DNA of 64,000 bases from Arbacia lixula (lineage: Eukaryota; Echinodermata; Echinoidea; Arbacioida; Arbaciidae), in assembly GCA_963669155.1 (NCBI GenBank), contig OZ022589.1, forward strand, positions 6,069,723 through 6,133,722. Direction: 5' to 3'. This document shows, one piece after another, positions 49,209-59,185 of this stretch (position 1 is its first letter; each line of letters starts with the position of its first letter). Both the position numbers and the translations under genes were made by a program. A model generated the notes under the pieces. It ran no database searches, was not told where the DNA came from, and saw nothing but the letters and a program-made list of their open reading frames with translations.

Positions 49209-49292
49209 CATAAGTGAAGATGAGGCGGATGAGATCGTTGCGACGCTAGCCGTTCTCCTCCAGCTACCAGGAGATGTCTTCTCAGACGTCCA
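49209..49292 (+). CDS. ptprn: PTPRN-like exon g, SEA-like ectodomain helix
   Basis: This 84-nt exon starts with one base that completes an Asn codon with exon f and ends with two leftover bases. The acceptor is cttgctcatcag at 49208 and the donor is gtaagt at 49293. It encodes ISEDEADEIVATLAV then LLQLPGDVFSDV. This is the clearest family signature in the window: vertebrate phogrin has LLQVPSSAFADV at the same distance after GYI. The next exon should continue the SEA-like fold with a G-P-A-V-T-F type strand; I did not find it before 64000, so the following intron is at least 14.7 kb. Confidence 0.85.
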
Positions 49293-49818
49293 GTAAGTCA
49301 ACTACCATTGTTTGATGTATTATCCGCATGGCTAGCGCATTTTGAGAGCTAGATTTATACACTATTTGACTTTCAAATTGGCAACACATTTGGGAATACA
49401 AATCAAATACGTAGAGATGGAGTGTGAGTGTGTGATTGTGAAATTAGGAAGGTGAGATTGGAGTGGAATTGGAGAGGAAGAATAGATGAAAAATAAAACA
49501 AGAACTATGCATTTCATTATTAAGATGATAATACAATATAAAATAATACAATTTATAGCAATTATGTGACAATAAGAGCAACAGTTAGAAACGAACATTC
49601 CCACATTATTTTTTATATGAGGAGTTAGAGGATTTTGAGGCATGGAAATGTTTCTAGAGAAATTATGTCAACATTGCCTATTCACAGAGAGTATGCTGAA
49701 CATTGTGGCTAATTTAATCGTTAAGCAATTATTTCAAGGTTTTGTCACACATATCCTTAATGAAGCTATTGTGGATTTTTTTTTAAATCAAGACTTAAAG
49801 GGATTTGTATGCACCACA
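49293..49818. other. Start of the intron after exon g
   Basis: AT-rich intron; nothing recognised before the Tc1-type element. Confidence 0.4.
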
Positions 49819-49820
49819 TA

Positions 49821-50558
49821 CAGTTGAGGCCAAAAATTTACATACATTCATGGAATTCAGTAAAATTTGTTCGCTTTCCAAACATCGTAAGACTTACTAT
49901 ATCTTCAGAAATGCAAATACTACCACGACGAATTTGGTATCAAATGAAAGAGCGTATCAAGTTCCTTCACATGGGAATCCTTTTGGGATTAAATTATATT
50001 TCAGGTGGAATTTTCTCTGAAGAAAAACAAGTAATATTCGTGCCAAATATTTTTTATTGGGTGTTATTATATTATCAAACATCATTTCATAGAAAAATAT
50101 AAATGCCAAATCTATGAAGAAAAACAAGTAATATTCGTGCCAAATGTTTTTATTGTGTGTTATTATATATTCAAACATTGTTTCATAGAAAAATATAAAT
50201 ACCAAATCTATGACCATATTACATTTTCTACCGTGATGTGTCACCACTGAACAAAAAAGTGTTATCTGAAATGTTTGTGTTGAGATGTAACTAGCACAAA
50301 TATGAAATGTTTTTGTCAAAGTTTAATTTTTAATTTGTCTAAAATATGAAGATTTTGGGAAAAAATGACACCTCAATTTTCTTCAGCTTCTGATGACAAA
50401 GCAATGAGATGAAGGGGCATGACATACTTATCTGTTTGATATAAAATTTGTCATGATAGCACAAATATTTTATAAGATACAGTAAATTCTATGATGTTTG
50501 GCAAGTGTCAACTTTTCTTTGAATTTCCTGGGTGTATGTAAACTTCTGGCTTCAACTC
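49821..50558. mobile_element. Tc1/mariner-type non-autonomous element
   Basis: The left end cagttgaggccaaaaa, followed by tttacataca, and the right end tgtatgtaaac, followed by ttctggcttcaactc, form an inverted repeat flanked by TA on both sides (49819-49820 and 50559-50560). This fits Tc1/mariner insertion into TA. The 738-bp interior has no transposase frame. Internally a 98-bp unit is tandemly duplicated (about 50017-50213). Confidence 0.9.
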
Positions 50559-50619
50559 TATGAGTTCTTTATGTGCCATGTTTGTTCATCAGTAATGGGC
50601 GTGACGCAAATTCCATGTT

Positions 50620-51060
50620 TTTAGCATTCATTCATTCATTCATTTATTTATTCATTTTCATTTCAATTAAAAACAACACATGTATATACAAATAATAATT
50701 CAATGTATACATGGTATAAGTCAAAATTAAAATAGGAAACTACAAATAAAGCCAAATGGTCTTGTGGAGGCGTAGTTTCCAGAACATTGTCACTAGTTTT
50801 TACCTATACGCACAAGAAGAAACAACAAGAAAAAACAAAAAATGACAAATGGACAGAATATGAGTTTGAATATGAAATTGCTTGCATATAACACAGAAAG
50901 AATATATAGGTTTGCGTCAGTGATATTTAGATATAAGATGCTGCTTTAGGTTTGTTTTAAGTAAGTGTAATAAGGTCATAGGCGGAATTAATTTATAAAA
51001 AAATCACCTTTTCTTTGGTAGTAACATCAGAACGTGATAAAATCTGCAGATGTTTCTACC
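50620..51060 (-). mobile_element. Probable retroposon 3' end
   Basis: Begins with (ATTC)n on the + strand, i.e. a (GAAT)n tail on the minus strand, followed by an A-rich body resembling the insert at 42070. No coding sequence recognised. Confidence 0.4.
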
Positions 51061-51840
51061 ACAGTTTGTACTAAGCCTCAGTCAAATGGGTAACATCAAT
51101 GTATATATGTATGACTGAAACTGTCTGGGATTGATATATACAGTATTATAGTACACCTTCATTTCACCAGTTCTATTGACATGACTAGACATGAAATGCA
51201 GTCCTAAATTCACTTGTCACGTTGTAAACGGCCACTCAATCCTGGTTCTATAACATGCACAGATCACATTATATGACCGTGCAATACGGGAATTCAAAGA
51301 CGGAAATAGACATGGCCTGAGGGGCTGTTCGTTTTCAAACCCTCTATGTCCTAGATATGGCAGTTCTCCGAAAGGACGTGAGATACCATATGTGTAGGCA
51401 TGTGTGGGCGTGTCTTCATGACCCTAATGTTAGAGTATAAACGAGATTAGCCACAGGTAGGGAATTAGCACGATGTTAGGAATCATGATTGGCATTAAGT
51501 GGTGAAACAGTACAATACCACAGTGTGTATGGTATTGAGGTAATGATGGTATTAGTTAATTCAGTGCATTGTATTCAATTTGATCTTTTTTATCATATTA
51601 AACAAAATAAAAGCAATTTCCATAAACAGTGAATTCAAGGTATCACCATAAAGCTGGTGGCTTATGAAGTGCAATGATTGTATTGCAATGATCGTGTTGG
51701 AGGTATGTTGTCTAGAATTAGGTCTAAGCTCCTGCATACATGTACTTTCAAAAATCAGCAACTTACTAGCACAGGAAAGGGGCAGGGTATTTGGGAACCT
51801 CCCATCAGGCCACTGTTTATATGAAAAGCTCCCTAGGCCC
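51061..51840. other. Unassigned intronic DNA
   Basis: No gene or repeat family recognised. Confidence 0.4.
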
Positions 51841-52210
51841 TTAAAGGTAGCCCGTCCCTTTTGCAGACCTAATTCTGAAATTTCCCTGACTTTGTCATCA
51901 TTTGAGAAAGAGTGGATATATAACCTTTCCCTGGAATCAACAAAGTGTAATATTCGGTTTTGAGGAAATAATCTTCAGTAATTAATCAAGCTTTCGTTTT
52001 TCGTACCACGAATATAATTATAATTTCAAAAAGTCAACGGTCAGCAATCAATTTGAATCAAATCTCAGTGTTAGATTTTCATTAATTCTACGAGAGTTAT
52101 AATACCTCTGGCCTTAAAATTTCATAGTTGGTATCCGAAAGATACATGCTAAATATGTGCAAACTTCCATGAAGTTTGCAGATGTTTGTAAAAGGGATGG
52201 GCCATCTTTA
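51841..52210. mobile_element. MITE, family E, copy 2 (inverted relative to copy 1)
   Basis: Starts ttaaaggtagcccgtccctt and ends gggatgggccatcttta; body is the reverse complement of 34541-34882. Confidence 0.88.
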
Positions 52211-52364
52211 ATATTCCCCCCTCCCCCACCCCCTCTCCCTCTCTTTCCACAGGTAAGGAATTGACCCAATGTTAGGAATCATGAATCCTGATGTATTAAT
52301 GTAGTGATATTGCAGGCTCTCAAGGAAACACCAACTATATGTCCCCAATTCTCACCAGCTGGTA

Positions 52365-52648
52365 CAATTCTCCCTATCGCATATAGCCGATATGAAGCGA
52401 TATCACCTCGCGATACCGATATCTAATCGATTGCTTTTGGGACGTATACTTCCGGTAAGAGTTTGTTGTCGGCAGAAAGTGACCTAGAAATCACTTTTTT
52501 GATGAATTAAGCAGCGAACATTTTAAGTAAGGTTATGGTTAGGATCAGGGTTAAATTTAGAATTAGGTTTAGGGTTAGTGTTAATTAGTGTTAATTAGAG
52601 CGCCACACACGTTCAGATTCGGAGAGCTATATGCGATAGGGAGAATTG
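52365..52648. mobile_element. MITE, family D, copy 2
   Basis: Same ends and body as 43687 but about 117 bp shorter, lacking the right inner inverted repeat. The telomere-like core is also shorter. Confidence 0.92.
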
Positions 52649-52784
52649 AAACAACATCTTGGAGCAAATCGGTTAACTACTAAAGGAATAGCAAGGATAC
52701 AACATGGACAGATGTTGATTTCACTATCCTTGTTCATGTCTGTGTTCATGTACTGTGTATGTGTCCAGAATGGCTATGAAAAGA

Positions 52785-53335
52785 GTGTGACATTTTCATC
52801 CAGTAGAGATGTGTCCACTTAATAAACAAAGCGAATCCCGTCTTCATAAAAAAAAAACATCTAGAGTACATGATAATGGTACGTAAAGCTGCTCATTGCG
52901 ATTGTTTCACTTAATGGAATTATTATGCCAATTCCCTAAATGTTAGAGTGGTGGAAACCATGCACAAAGTTAAAAAGTTGATATTTTCATCCAGTAGAAA
53001 TGTGTTCAGTGAATGTATGAAACAAACTCTGTCATAAATAGCATAGATTACATGTTAATGTTACACAAAGTACTTCATTGCATTTATTTCTCTAAACAGA
53101 ATTATCACGATCATTCCCCACATGTTTAGAGTGGTGTAGACAGTGCAGAAAGTAGAAAAGATTGTGAAATTAATTTTTCATCCAGAAGAGATGTGTTCAT
53201 TCAATGTATGACATGAACCCCTCATAAACAAACAGCATAGTTATACACAAGTTGTTCATTGTGGTAATTTCTCGAGCCGGAAATTATCGTGAGGATTCCC
53301 CACACGTTGGAGTGGTGAAGACGGGGCGGGCAGGG
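52785..53335. repeat. Degenerate tandem triplication, about 193-bp unit
   Basis: Units starting near 52793, 52987 and 53176 share ttttcatccagtagagatgt, aatgtatga, cataaa, tcattgc...tttctc, aattat and gttagagtggtg. Confidence 0.85.
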
Positions 53336-54340
53336 AAGGAGAATGAGCACAAGTGGGCCCGCCTGGGGGGCACAACGCTTTTCTAGGTCAGGAGTAATAT
53401 TCATGTTGACGCTGGAGAATCCTCATGTCCAACACACGCAGCTCCGTGCACTGTGTAGTAACTGGGAGGTTATCATAATAGTACAGCACGTTCTTCCTGT
53501 AGAAGATACCGGGTGTAGCAATACATATCATATCGGTAAACAATATTTTCTTTAGTGTTGGAGTTATCTTTATTAGCTATAAAACAAAACAAACATTCAA
53601 AGTCACGCACATTATAATGGGTAACATTATCCACCCATGCTCATGGCATGCAAAATAAATGATGTACCTTGGGTAGAGTGTACATGGATAATATATTTAC
53701 TTCTGTGGAATTAAATGAAATATATATGGAGATAAATGTAGCTGGCAAATAGACATAATTTTTATGTTGAGATGAAAACCTACAGAATATCAATTAGATT
53801 ATAGTATACTTGAATTATGCTATTATTTATTATATTCTTATCATTTAATAATCACAGCTTTTTCTTGACAAATATATGTTTTTCCAGGGAAACAGTTAAG
53901 TTTAATGAAATATATGATTAAAAAGCGACAGCTGTTATCAATGTAAGTTAGAGCACTCTGTATCTAATGAATACAGGTTTATCTCATGTGTTCATTAAAA
54001 GGAAAATACAGCACAATGACCAATGGTGATATACCAGGCATACATGTAACATGTGAATCTATATAGATAACCAGTCAATATGGACTATAGAAAATGGAAA
54101 CCTTGGGTAGGATTAGAATGCTACAAGAAGATTCAAAGCGTTGATAACAGTTGCAGTAGGAACGTTCGATAATTCATTTGCCATTTCAAGATTTGTTGAT
54201 AAATGCAGCCAGCTCATGCTTTGAGAAGGTTATGTGATGGGTATCTTTTATTGTCCAAAAGAGGAAATAGTTCCTTCAGATTGGGATGTAGTTTTGATTT
54301 AAAAGTGGATAGGATTCATATAGCCAGATCGGTTGATGGA
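53336..54340. other. Unassigned intronic DNA
   Basis: AT-rich; no recognised feature. Confidence 0.4.
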
Positions 54341-54344
54341 TCTC

Positions 54345-54760
54345 TACAAAGAGAGAGAGGAGGAGAGGGAGAGGGGAGGGGGGGGGGGGGAGGGGGAGAC
54401 AGATAGAGAGAGGGGGGAGATCGACAGACAGACAGACAGGCAGATTGGAGGAGAGTGATAGGAAGAAAGAGAGGAGAGAGGGAAAGAAAGAAAGAAAGTG
54501 AGAGAGAGAGAGAATTACACAGACTTAAGCAGAAAGAAAAAGGAGAGATACCAAAAAGACAGTGATAGTGAGACAGAGAAAGAGAGACAGTAGGACAAAA
54601 TAAAATATAGAGCAAAAAATACATGGAAAGAGAGACATAGAGAGAATGGAGATATTTGCATTGCGAGATAGTGGTGGATACTCAGATACCAAGAGATGAG
54701 ATATAAACAGACTGACACAGAAAGAGTGAAGAGAGAAAGAGAAAGGAACGGATAGAGGCA
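54345..54760. repeat. GA / CAGA-rich tract
   Basis: Purine-rich simple sequence with a poly-G run near 54380 and GACAGACAGACAG at 54422. Confidence 0.9.
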
Positions 54761-54799
54761 GACATGCCCAATGATCAGCAGCCAATGCATATTACTTTT

Positions 54800-55200
54800 C
54801 CTGCACAACTCCCCATGCCCATTCCTGTACGTCCAAATTTGTTGTGATGTCATACCTCGTTTCCATAGCGATCCACGAGAGGTATTCTGCGGGTAGTTAC
54901 TCCATCCTAAAAAGACCACCGGGGTAAGATGATATCAGCCCTCCCCCCCCCCCCCCCACCCTACTTGCCTGATGCAGAACTCAATTCTGTGCCACGCGCT
55001 GCGACCAACAACATCAGAGGCATGATGCATTATGCGGTAACAACAATATGGCGGCAGCCATCTGAGACTTGGCTACTTACGAAGCCGTTGCCAACTGGAA
55101 AATGGGGACGATTAAATCTGCCGATGATTATCTCATCTCCCACGGATAGTGATGTAGGGATGGTCATGGAGTGGCCAGGAAGGTCAGTTATATTTCAAAC
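54800..55200. promoter_or_regulatory. Candidate conserved non-coding element
   Basis: Higher-complexity, repeat-free DNA (apart from a poly-C run at 54941) with a YY1-like string (caatatggcggcagccat). An exon was considered and rejected. Confidence 0.25.
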
Positions 55201-55574
55201 GAGGTTGAAGTAAATCATTTGATACTGTAATGATCCTTGCAAAGTGGATCGCATATAAAATTTATTGGAATGAAAATGGCAAGTTTATGGCTGAGGTCAA
55301 AGTATAAACTTGGTACTTAAAAATATATATGGAGATGTTTTTACAATTTTAGATCAAAACTTTTGCCAATGTGAAGAGTTCAATCTAGAAGTGGACACAC
55401 AAAATGCATTTTGTGAAATGTAATTGTATCATTTAAAACAAGCCCTTTGATATCATAATTGTATAATGTGCAATGAGTATTCTATATGATACATCTTGGA
55501 TCCAGCATTGTACAATATGATGAATAAGTTAAGTCAGTACAACATGAATATGCAAAGCATCCCAAAATTAGTGT

Positions 55575-56005
55575 AAGCTGTTTTTATAGGAGCATAAACT
55601 CACAAAGATGTCAGATTTATAGGAGAATAAATTCACCATCCTGTAAGTTTAATAGGAGTATGAATTCACAAACATGTCCGATTTAAAGGAGAGTGATATC
55701 AACTTTATAGGAATAAAATCACAAATAAACATGTACATTTTTGGGAAAATAGAATCATGAAGATATTATGTTTATAGAAGAAGAGTCTTCAAAGATGTCA
55801 GTTGTATAGGAGAAAACAGTCATAAAGATGTAAGTTTAATTGAAAAATAATTCACAAATGTGTCAGTTTTATAGGAAAATTAATACCCAAGATATTTGTT
55901 GTAAGTCGAACAGGAGAATATATGGACGAACAAGTGACTTTTTAAGGAGAATGGATTCACAAAGTTGCCAGTTTTATAGGAGAATTAATTCCCAATGATT
56001 TTTAG
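55575..56005. repeat. Degenerate minisatellite, about 38-bp unit
   Basis: Roughly ten diverged units built on ttataggagaat, aattcacaaa and gatgtcag. Confidence 0.82.
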
Positions 56006-57425
56006 GCTGCTTGTGGAGCAAAGACGTCTACCCCCCGACACACACCCTGAGCATCACCTGCCATCTTCTTCTTGTGATGTCCTCTACCAAGATGGATTTA
56101 TTGATTCTGAGCTCGCTCCGTCTATTCCTTAGTTGCCACCGGCGCCGCCATGGTTTCAACTGGCGCACGTTAAAAGCAAACTGGGTCAGATTGTAACACC
56201 TCCATAATGCCCCTTTCTCTTCTGCCTTAAAGGAAAGGTAGCTCTTTCGCAGGCCAATATATTCACATTTTGTGAATACCACAGAAAATGGAAGAAAATA
56301 TTGTTAAAACTCTTAGAACTGTTAGAACTGGAACCTGACTTCCAGATTTTGTTTTTTTTTGGTGATTGCTAGATTTTGAGTGTGACTCATTCAAAACAGT
56401 ACATCATGCTTCTCTGCGCCGCATTGATACTTTGATGCAAAAAGATGCGTGCGAACCGATGTCTCACGCACTGACTGGTGTGATATGGTATTCAAATGCA
56501 ATCAAGTGTTTCAAACATAAACAAGGATAGTTTTTCACATTCCTGAAAAGGTTTATGAAACATTGACTGATATTTCATACATGTCATTGTTTAGGTATAC
56601 TGTTGTTTGCACAAAATAGTGATGAGACACAATCATCTACTGATGGCATCCACACTTATTACAAAGAGCAAGAATTTATTTTTAAATAATGGTGGCACTA
56701 GTTTGCGGTCATCACATGGATTAGATTTTGTATAGATTCAACAATTTTATCATTTTAAGATGATTCCTTCCCGATATCATGATACATGTATCAAATGATG
56801 ATAGGGCCCACAGTCATGGCAAAGTGGCATTCCATTGACAATAGTACCTTAATCTTTACCACTCTGTACCACCCCTTCCCTTTAAGAGCCTCCCAAGTGT
56901 AAAATTGTCTCAGTTTCCATCTCCAGCAACCTCAATCCTCTCAAAAATTCAATTAGGAGTCTTGTGGAGGTAAACTGTCAGAATGATGATGGTGGGGGGA
57001 TGGAAGGAGGGGGTGGGGGTGAGAGAAGCTACCTGTTGGGGAAATTGAAGAGATTTGTTTGTTACTCGTGCCATCTTTCTCCCCCTGGAATCAGTAATTG
57101 TTTGCCATTAATATTTTCACGGCCAAATGTAATCATGGATACCTCATACCCCTCACCCACCCTCCTCCTTCGTTTGCGACAATTTGCCACGAGTCACCAT
57201 CCGGGTTGTGTTGTGATATTAACCAAGGAAGGAGAGAAGAGGGTTAAATGTCGCGGGAGAGTGTTTGGATATCGTCGATTCGGCTCGTGGTTGCATGATA
57301 AGACTCCGGTACGTGTTTGTCCACAGGTATGGAGGCAACGTACTGGCTGACTTTGTCTCACACACACTCACACACACGTGTGTATGTAACCCACGCCATT
57401 TTGTGCATATATTGCACATTGACAC
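56006..57425. other. Unassigned intronic DNA
   Basis: Contains two repeat-free GC-richer islands (56010-56200, 57050-57330) but no recognised exon. Confidence 0.35.
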
Positions 57426-57427
57426 AT

Positions 57428-57471
<44 letters not shown>
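57426..57471. repeat. (CA)n microsatellite
   Basis: Pure (CA)n run. Confidence 0.95.
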
Positions 57472-57473
<2 letters not shown>

Positions 57474-58702
57474 TCTCTCTCAATCACAACCTTGTCCCAG
57501 ACACAGGAATTTGTGTATGGTTTCTGCTGGCTGCTCCCCCAAACAAATCCACACGACCAAGTCCGCACACGTCCAACTCCCCCTGCTCCTGCCTGGCATC
57601 GTATTGGGAATACCTCTCCGTTTCTCCATCTCCATGCACTCGTGGGAAGATTCTCTCCAGAAATAGATAAATATCTCCCCTCTCCCTCCATCTCGATCTC
57701 CCCCTCTCTTTCTCTCGATCTGCTCCACCCCCACAATGGCCTGTGTATGCAGTGTCTATGCAGGAAGTATGTTTTCTTCGTAGAATCCAAGAATGGAGAA
57801 GTGCTTTTTCGACAAAGGTGAGAAGCTATTCATGGCTTTTTAAAAGGGATATGAGGGCAGACGTGACATGCCGGATTCCTGCCACTGACAAATCAAGGAA
57901 TTCTGCTGTGGATGTGGTTGTCTTCCTGAGAGCCTTCCTGGTTTGAATCCATCTATATTTAATTATCGGCACTGACATTGACCTACAAATCTCTCTCTCT
58001 ATGAGCATAATTGTATCATTTGTCCAGAATGAGCTGGGTGTTCAATCTTCTTTTCATATGGAGTACCATCGTCTTTGTGTAGATGCTGCATTGGGCAAAT
58101 GTATTTTGTGTTTAAATATAGAGAACATACAGTAAAAGCATTCGTTTCCCCTTCTCTGCTCCCTAGAAAGATGCACTTCAGAGTGGATGTACTTCTTAGA
58201 ATTTGATATTGTAGTGTTCCTGTGACAGTGGAATGTATAGTCAGGTAGTTCACATGCTTTTAGTTTTACTTTTGGTAAGAAAAAAAAGGAGGATAAGATG
58301 CTTGAAGATGCAGCTGTGATATATACTTGAAAGTATAAGATGGTGTACTGTTTAGCACATCCTGAAATATTAGTGACATTCAGATAAATATTGATTGGGA
58401 GAAGTCAGTAGACTGAAACTGCGCTATGCTTCATTTGCTTTCAATCAGACAGACACATTCCCTCTCGCTCTAATCATTAACACGTCAAGAAGCTTAGCAA
58501 GAGAGGGAAACTGGAAGCCAGTATGTTTTTGCATGCATCGTTCTAATCAAACACCACTGTTAAGTTTCATTTGTCACAATGTGTTTGTATAAAGGACATA
58601 TTACTTAACCTCTCAGTACTATTTGCATGGATATGTGTAGTACATGTAAGTCAATGGAGCTTGTAAGTACTGAGAGGGTACTGGTACTGAGAGGGTTAAA
58701 CA
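57472..58702. other. Unassigned intronic DNA
   Basis: Intronic; the end carries short inverted motifs (cctctcagtact at 58610, tactgagagggt at 58670 and 58685) of the kind seen at 23055-23302. Confidence 0.4.
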
Positions 58703-58796
58703 TTTAAAGGGATAGTTCACCCTGAAATAATTTTGGTTTCATTAAAAGGAGACACATAAAAGAAACATATCAGTGAAGGTTTGACGAAAATCGGTC
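58703..58796. mobile_element. Foldback MITE, family C, left part of a split copy
   Basis: Matches the left arm of the 3354 copy (tttaaagggatagttcaccc ... gacgaaaatcggtc) and stops exactly where the CR1-like element's 5' end begins. Confidence 0.9.
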
Positions 58797-58960
58797 TGTG
58801 TGTGTGTGTGTGTGCCAGTGTGTGTGCTTGGCCAGTCTGTGTCTTCCAAATCACACTTAAAATTTCACCTTTAGGCTTCAATTTTACTGAACATTTTTGC
58901 TTGCAGTAGATCTCTTTTACACCTGCAGACACCTGTGGACTATGATTTGGGGAAAAATTA

Positions 58961-59167
58961 TTGCCTGGAACTGTTCAGAACTGCAAGAGTTAATTACTAA
59001 CCTTGTTTGTTTGGTGCTAACTCCATACATGTAATGCTCATCATGTACTTCAAATCAACCTACATGGACAACTGTTGCTGGATGCTTCAATTGTGGAGTG
59101 CACATTCTTCTTCTATGGACAAAAGATTTGCCTGGAACTGTTCAGAACTGCAAGAGTTAATTACTAA
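58961..59167. repeat. Partial 167-bp tandem repeat in the element's 5' leader
   Basis: A 40-base identical block (starts ttgcctggaactgttcagaa) lies at 58961-59000 and again at 59128-59167. Tandem 5' repeats in non-LTR elements can carry promoter activity; that role is inferred. Confidence 0.88.
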
Positions 59168-59185
59168 TCTTAATTCCCATTATTC

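Larger units (their letters stand above)
4667..49292 (+). other. ptprn: PTPRN/IA-2/phogrin-like receptor gene, middle part (7 exons)
   Basis: Seven exons with canonical AG/GT borders join without a frame break (splice phases 0, 2, 1, 1, 1, 2, and 2 at the final donor), giving 1412 nt or about 470 codons. Members of this family are type I membrane proteins of neuroendocrine dense-core secretory granules. They have an acidic luminal region, a SEA-like mature ectodomain, one transmembrane helix and a catalytically inactive tyrosine-phosphatase domain. The diagnostic part is the C-terminal end visible here: GYI, then ISEDEADEIVATL, then LLQLPGDVFSDV. This aligns nearly without gaps to the start of the mature ectodomain of vertebrate PTPRN2 (GYI... 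LLQVPSSAFADV). The upstream exons are acidic and poorly conserved, as in the family. The start codon, signal peptide, transmembrane and phosphatase exons are outside the window. Invertebrates usually have one gene (ida-1 in nematodes), so PTPRN versus PTPRN2 is not decidable here. The exon chain is strongly supported; the family call rests mainly on the last two exons. Confidence 0.8.

Noticed and set aside
55150-55213. WPGRSVIFQTRLK reading as the next SEA-domain exon (G-x-x-V-x-F strand)
   Set aside because: The resemblance is limited to three residues, no convincing donor follows, and the reading stops at once.
56137-56196. Kozak-like gccgccatgg as a start codon
   Set aside because: The frame ends after about 15 codons and has no donor.
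57326-57350. tgtccacag followed by an open frame as a further PTPRN exon
   Set aside because: The reading does not resemble the family and runs straight into CA repeats.
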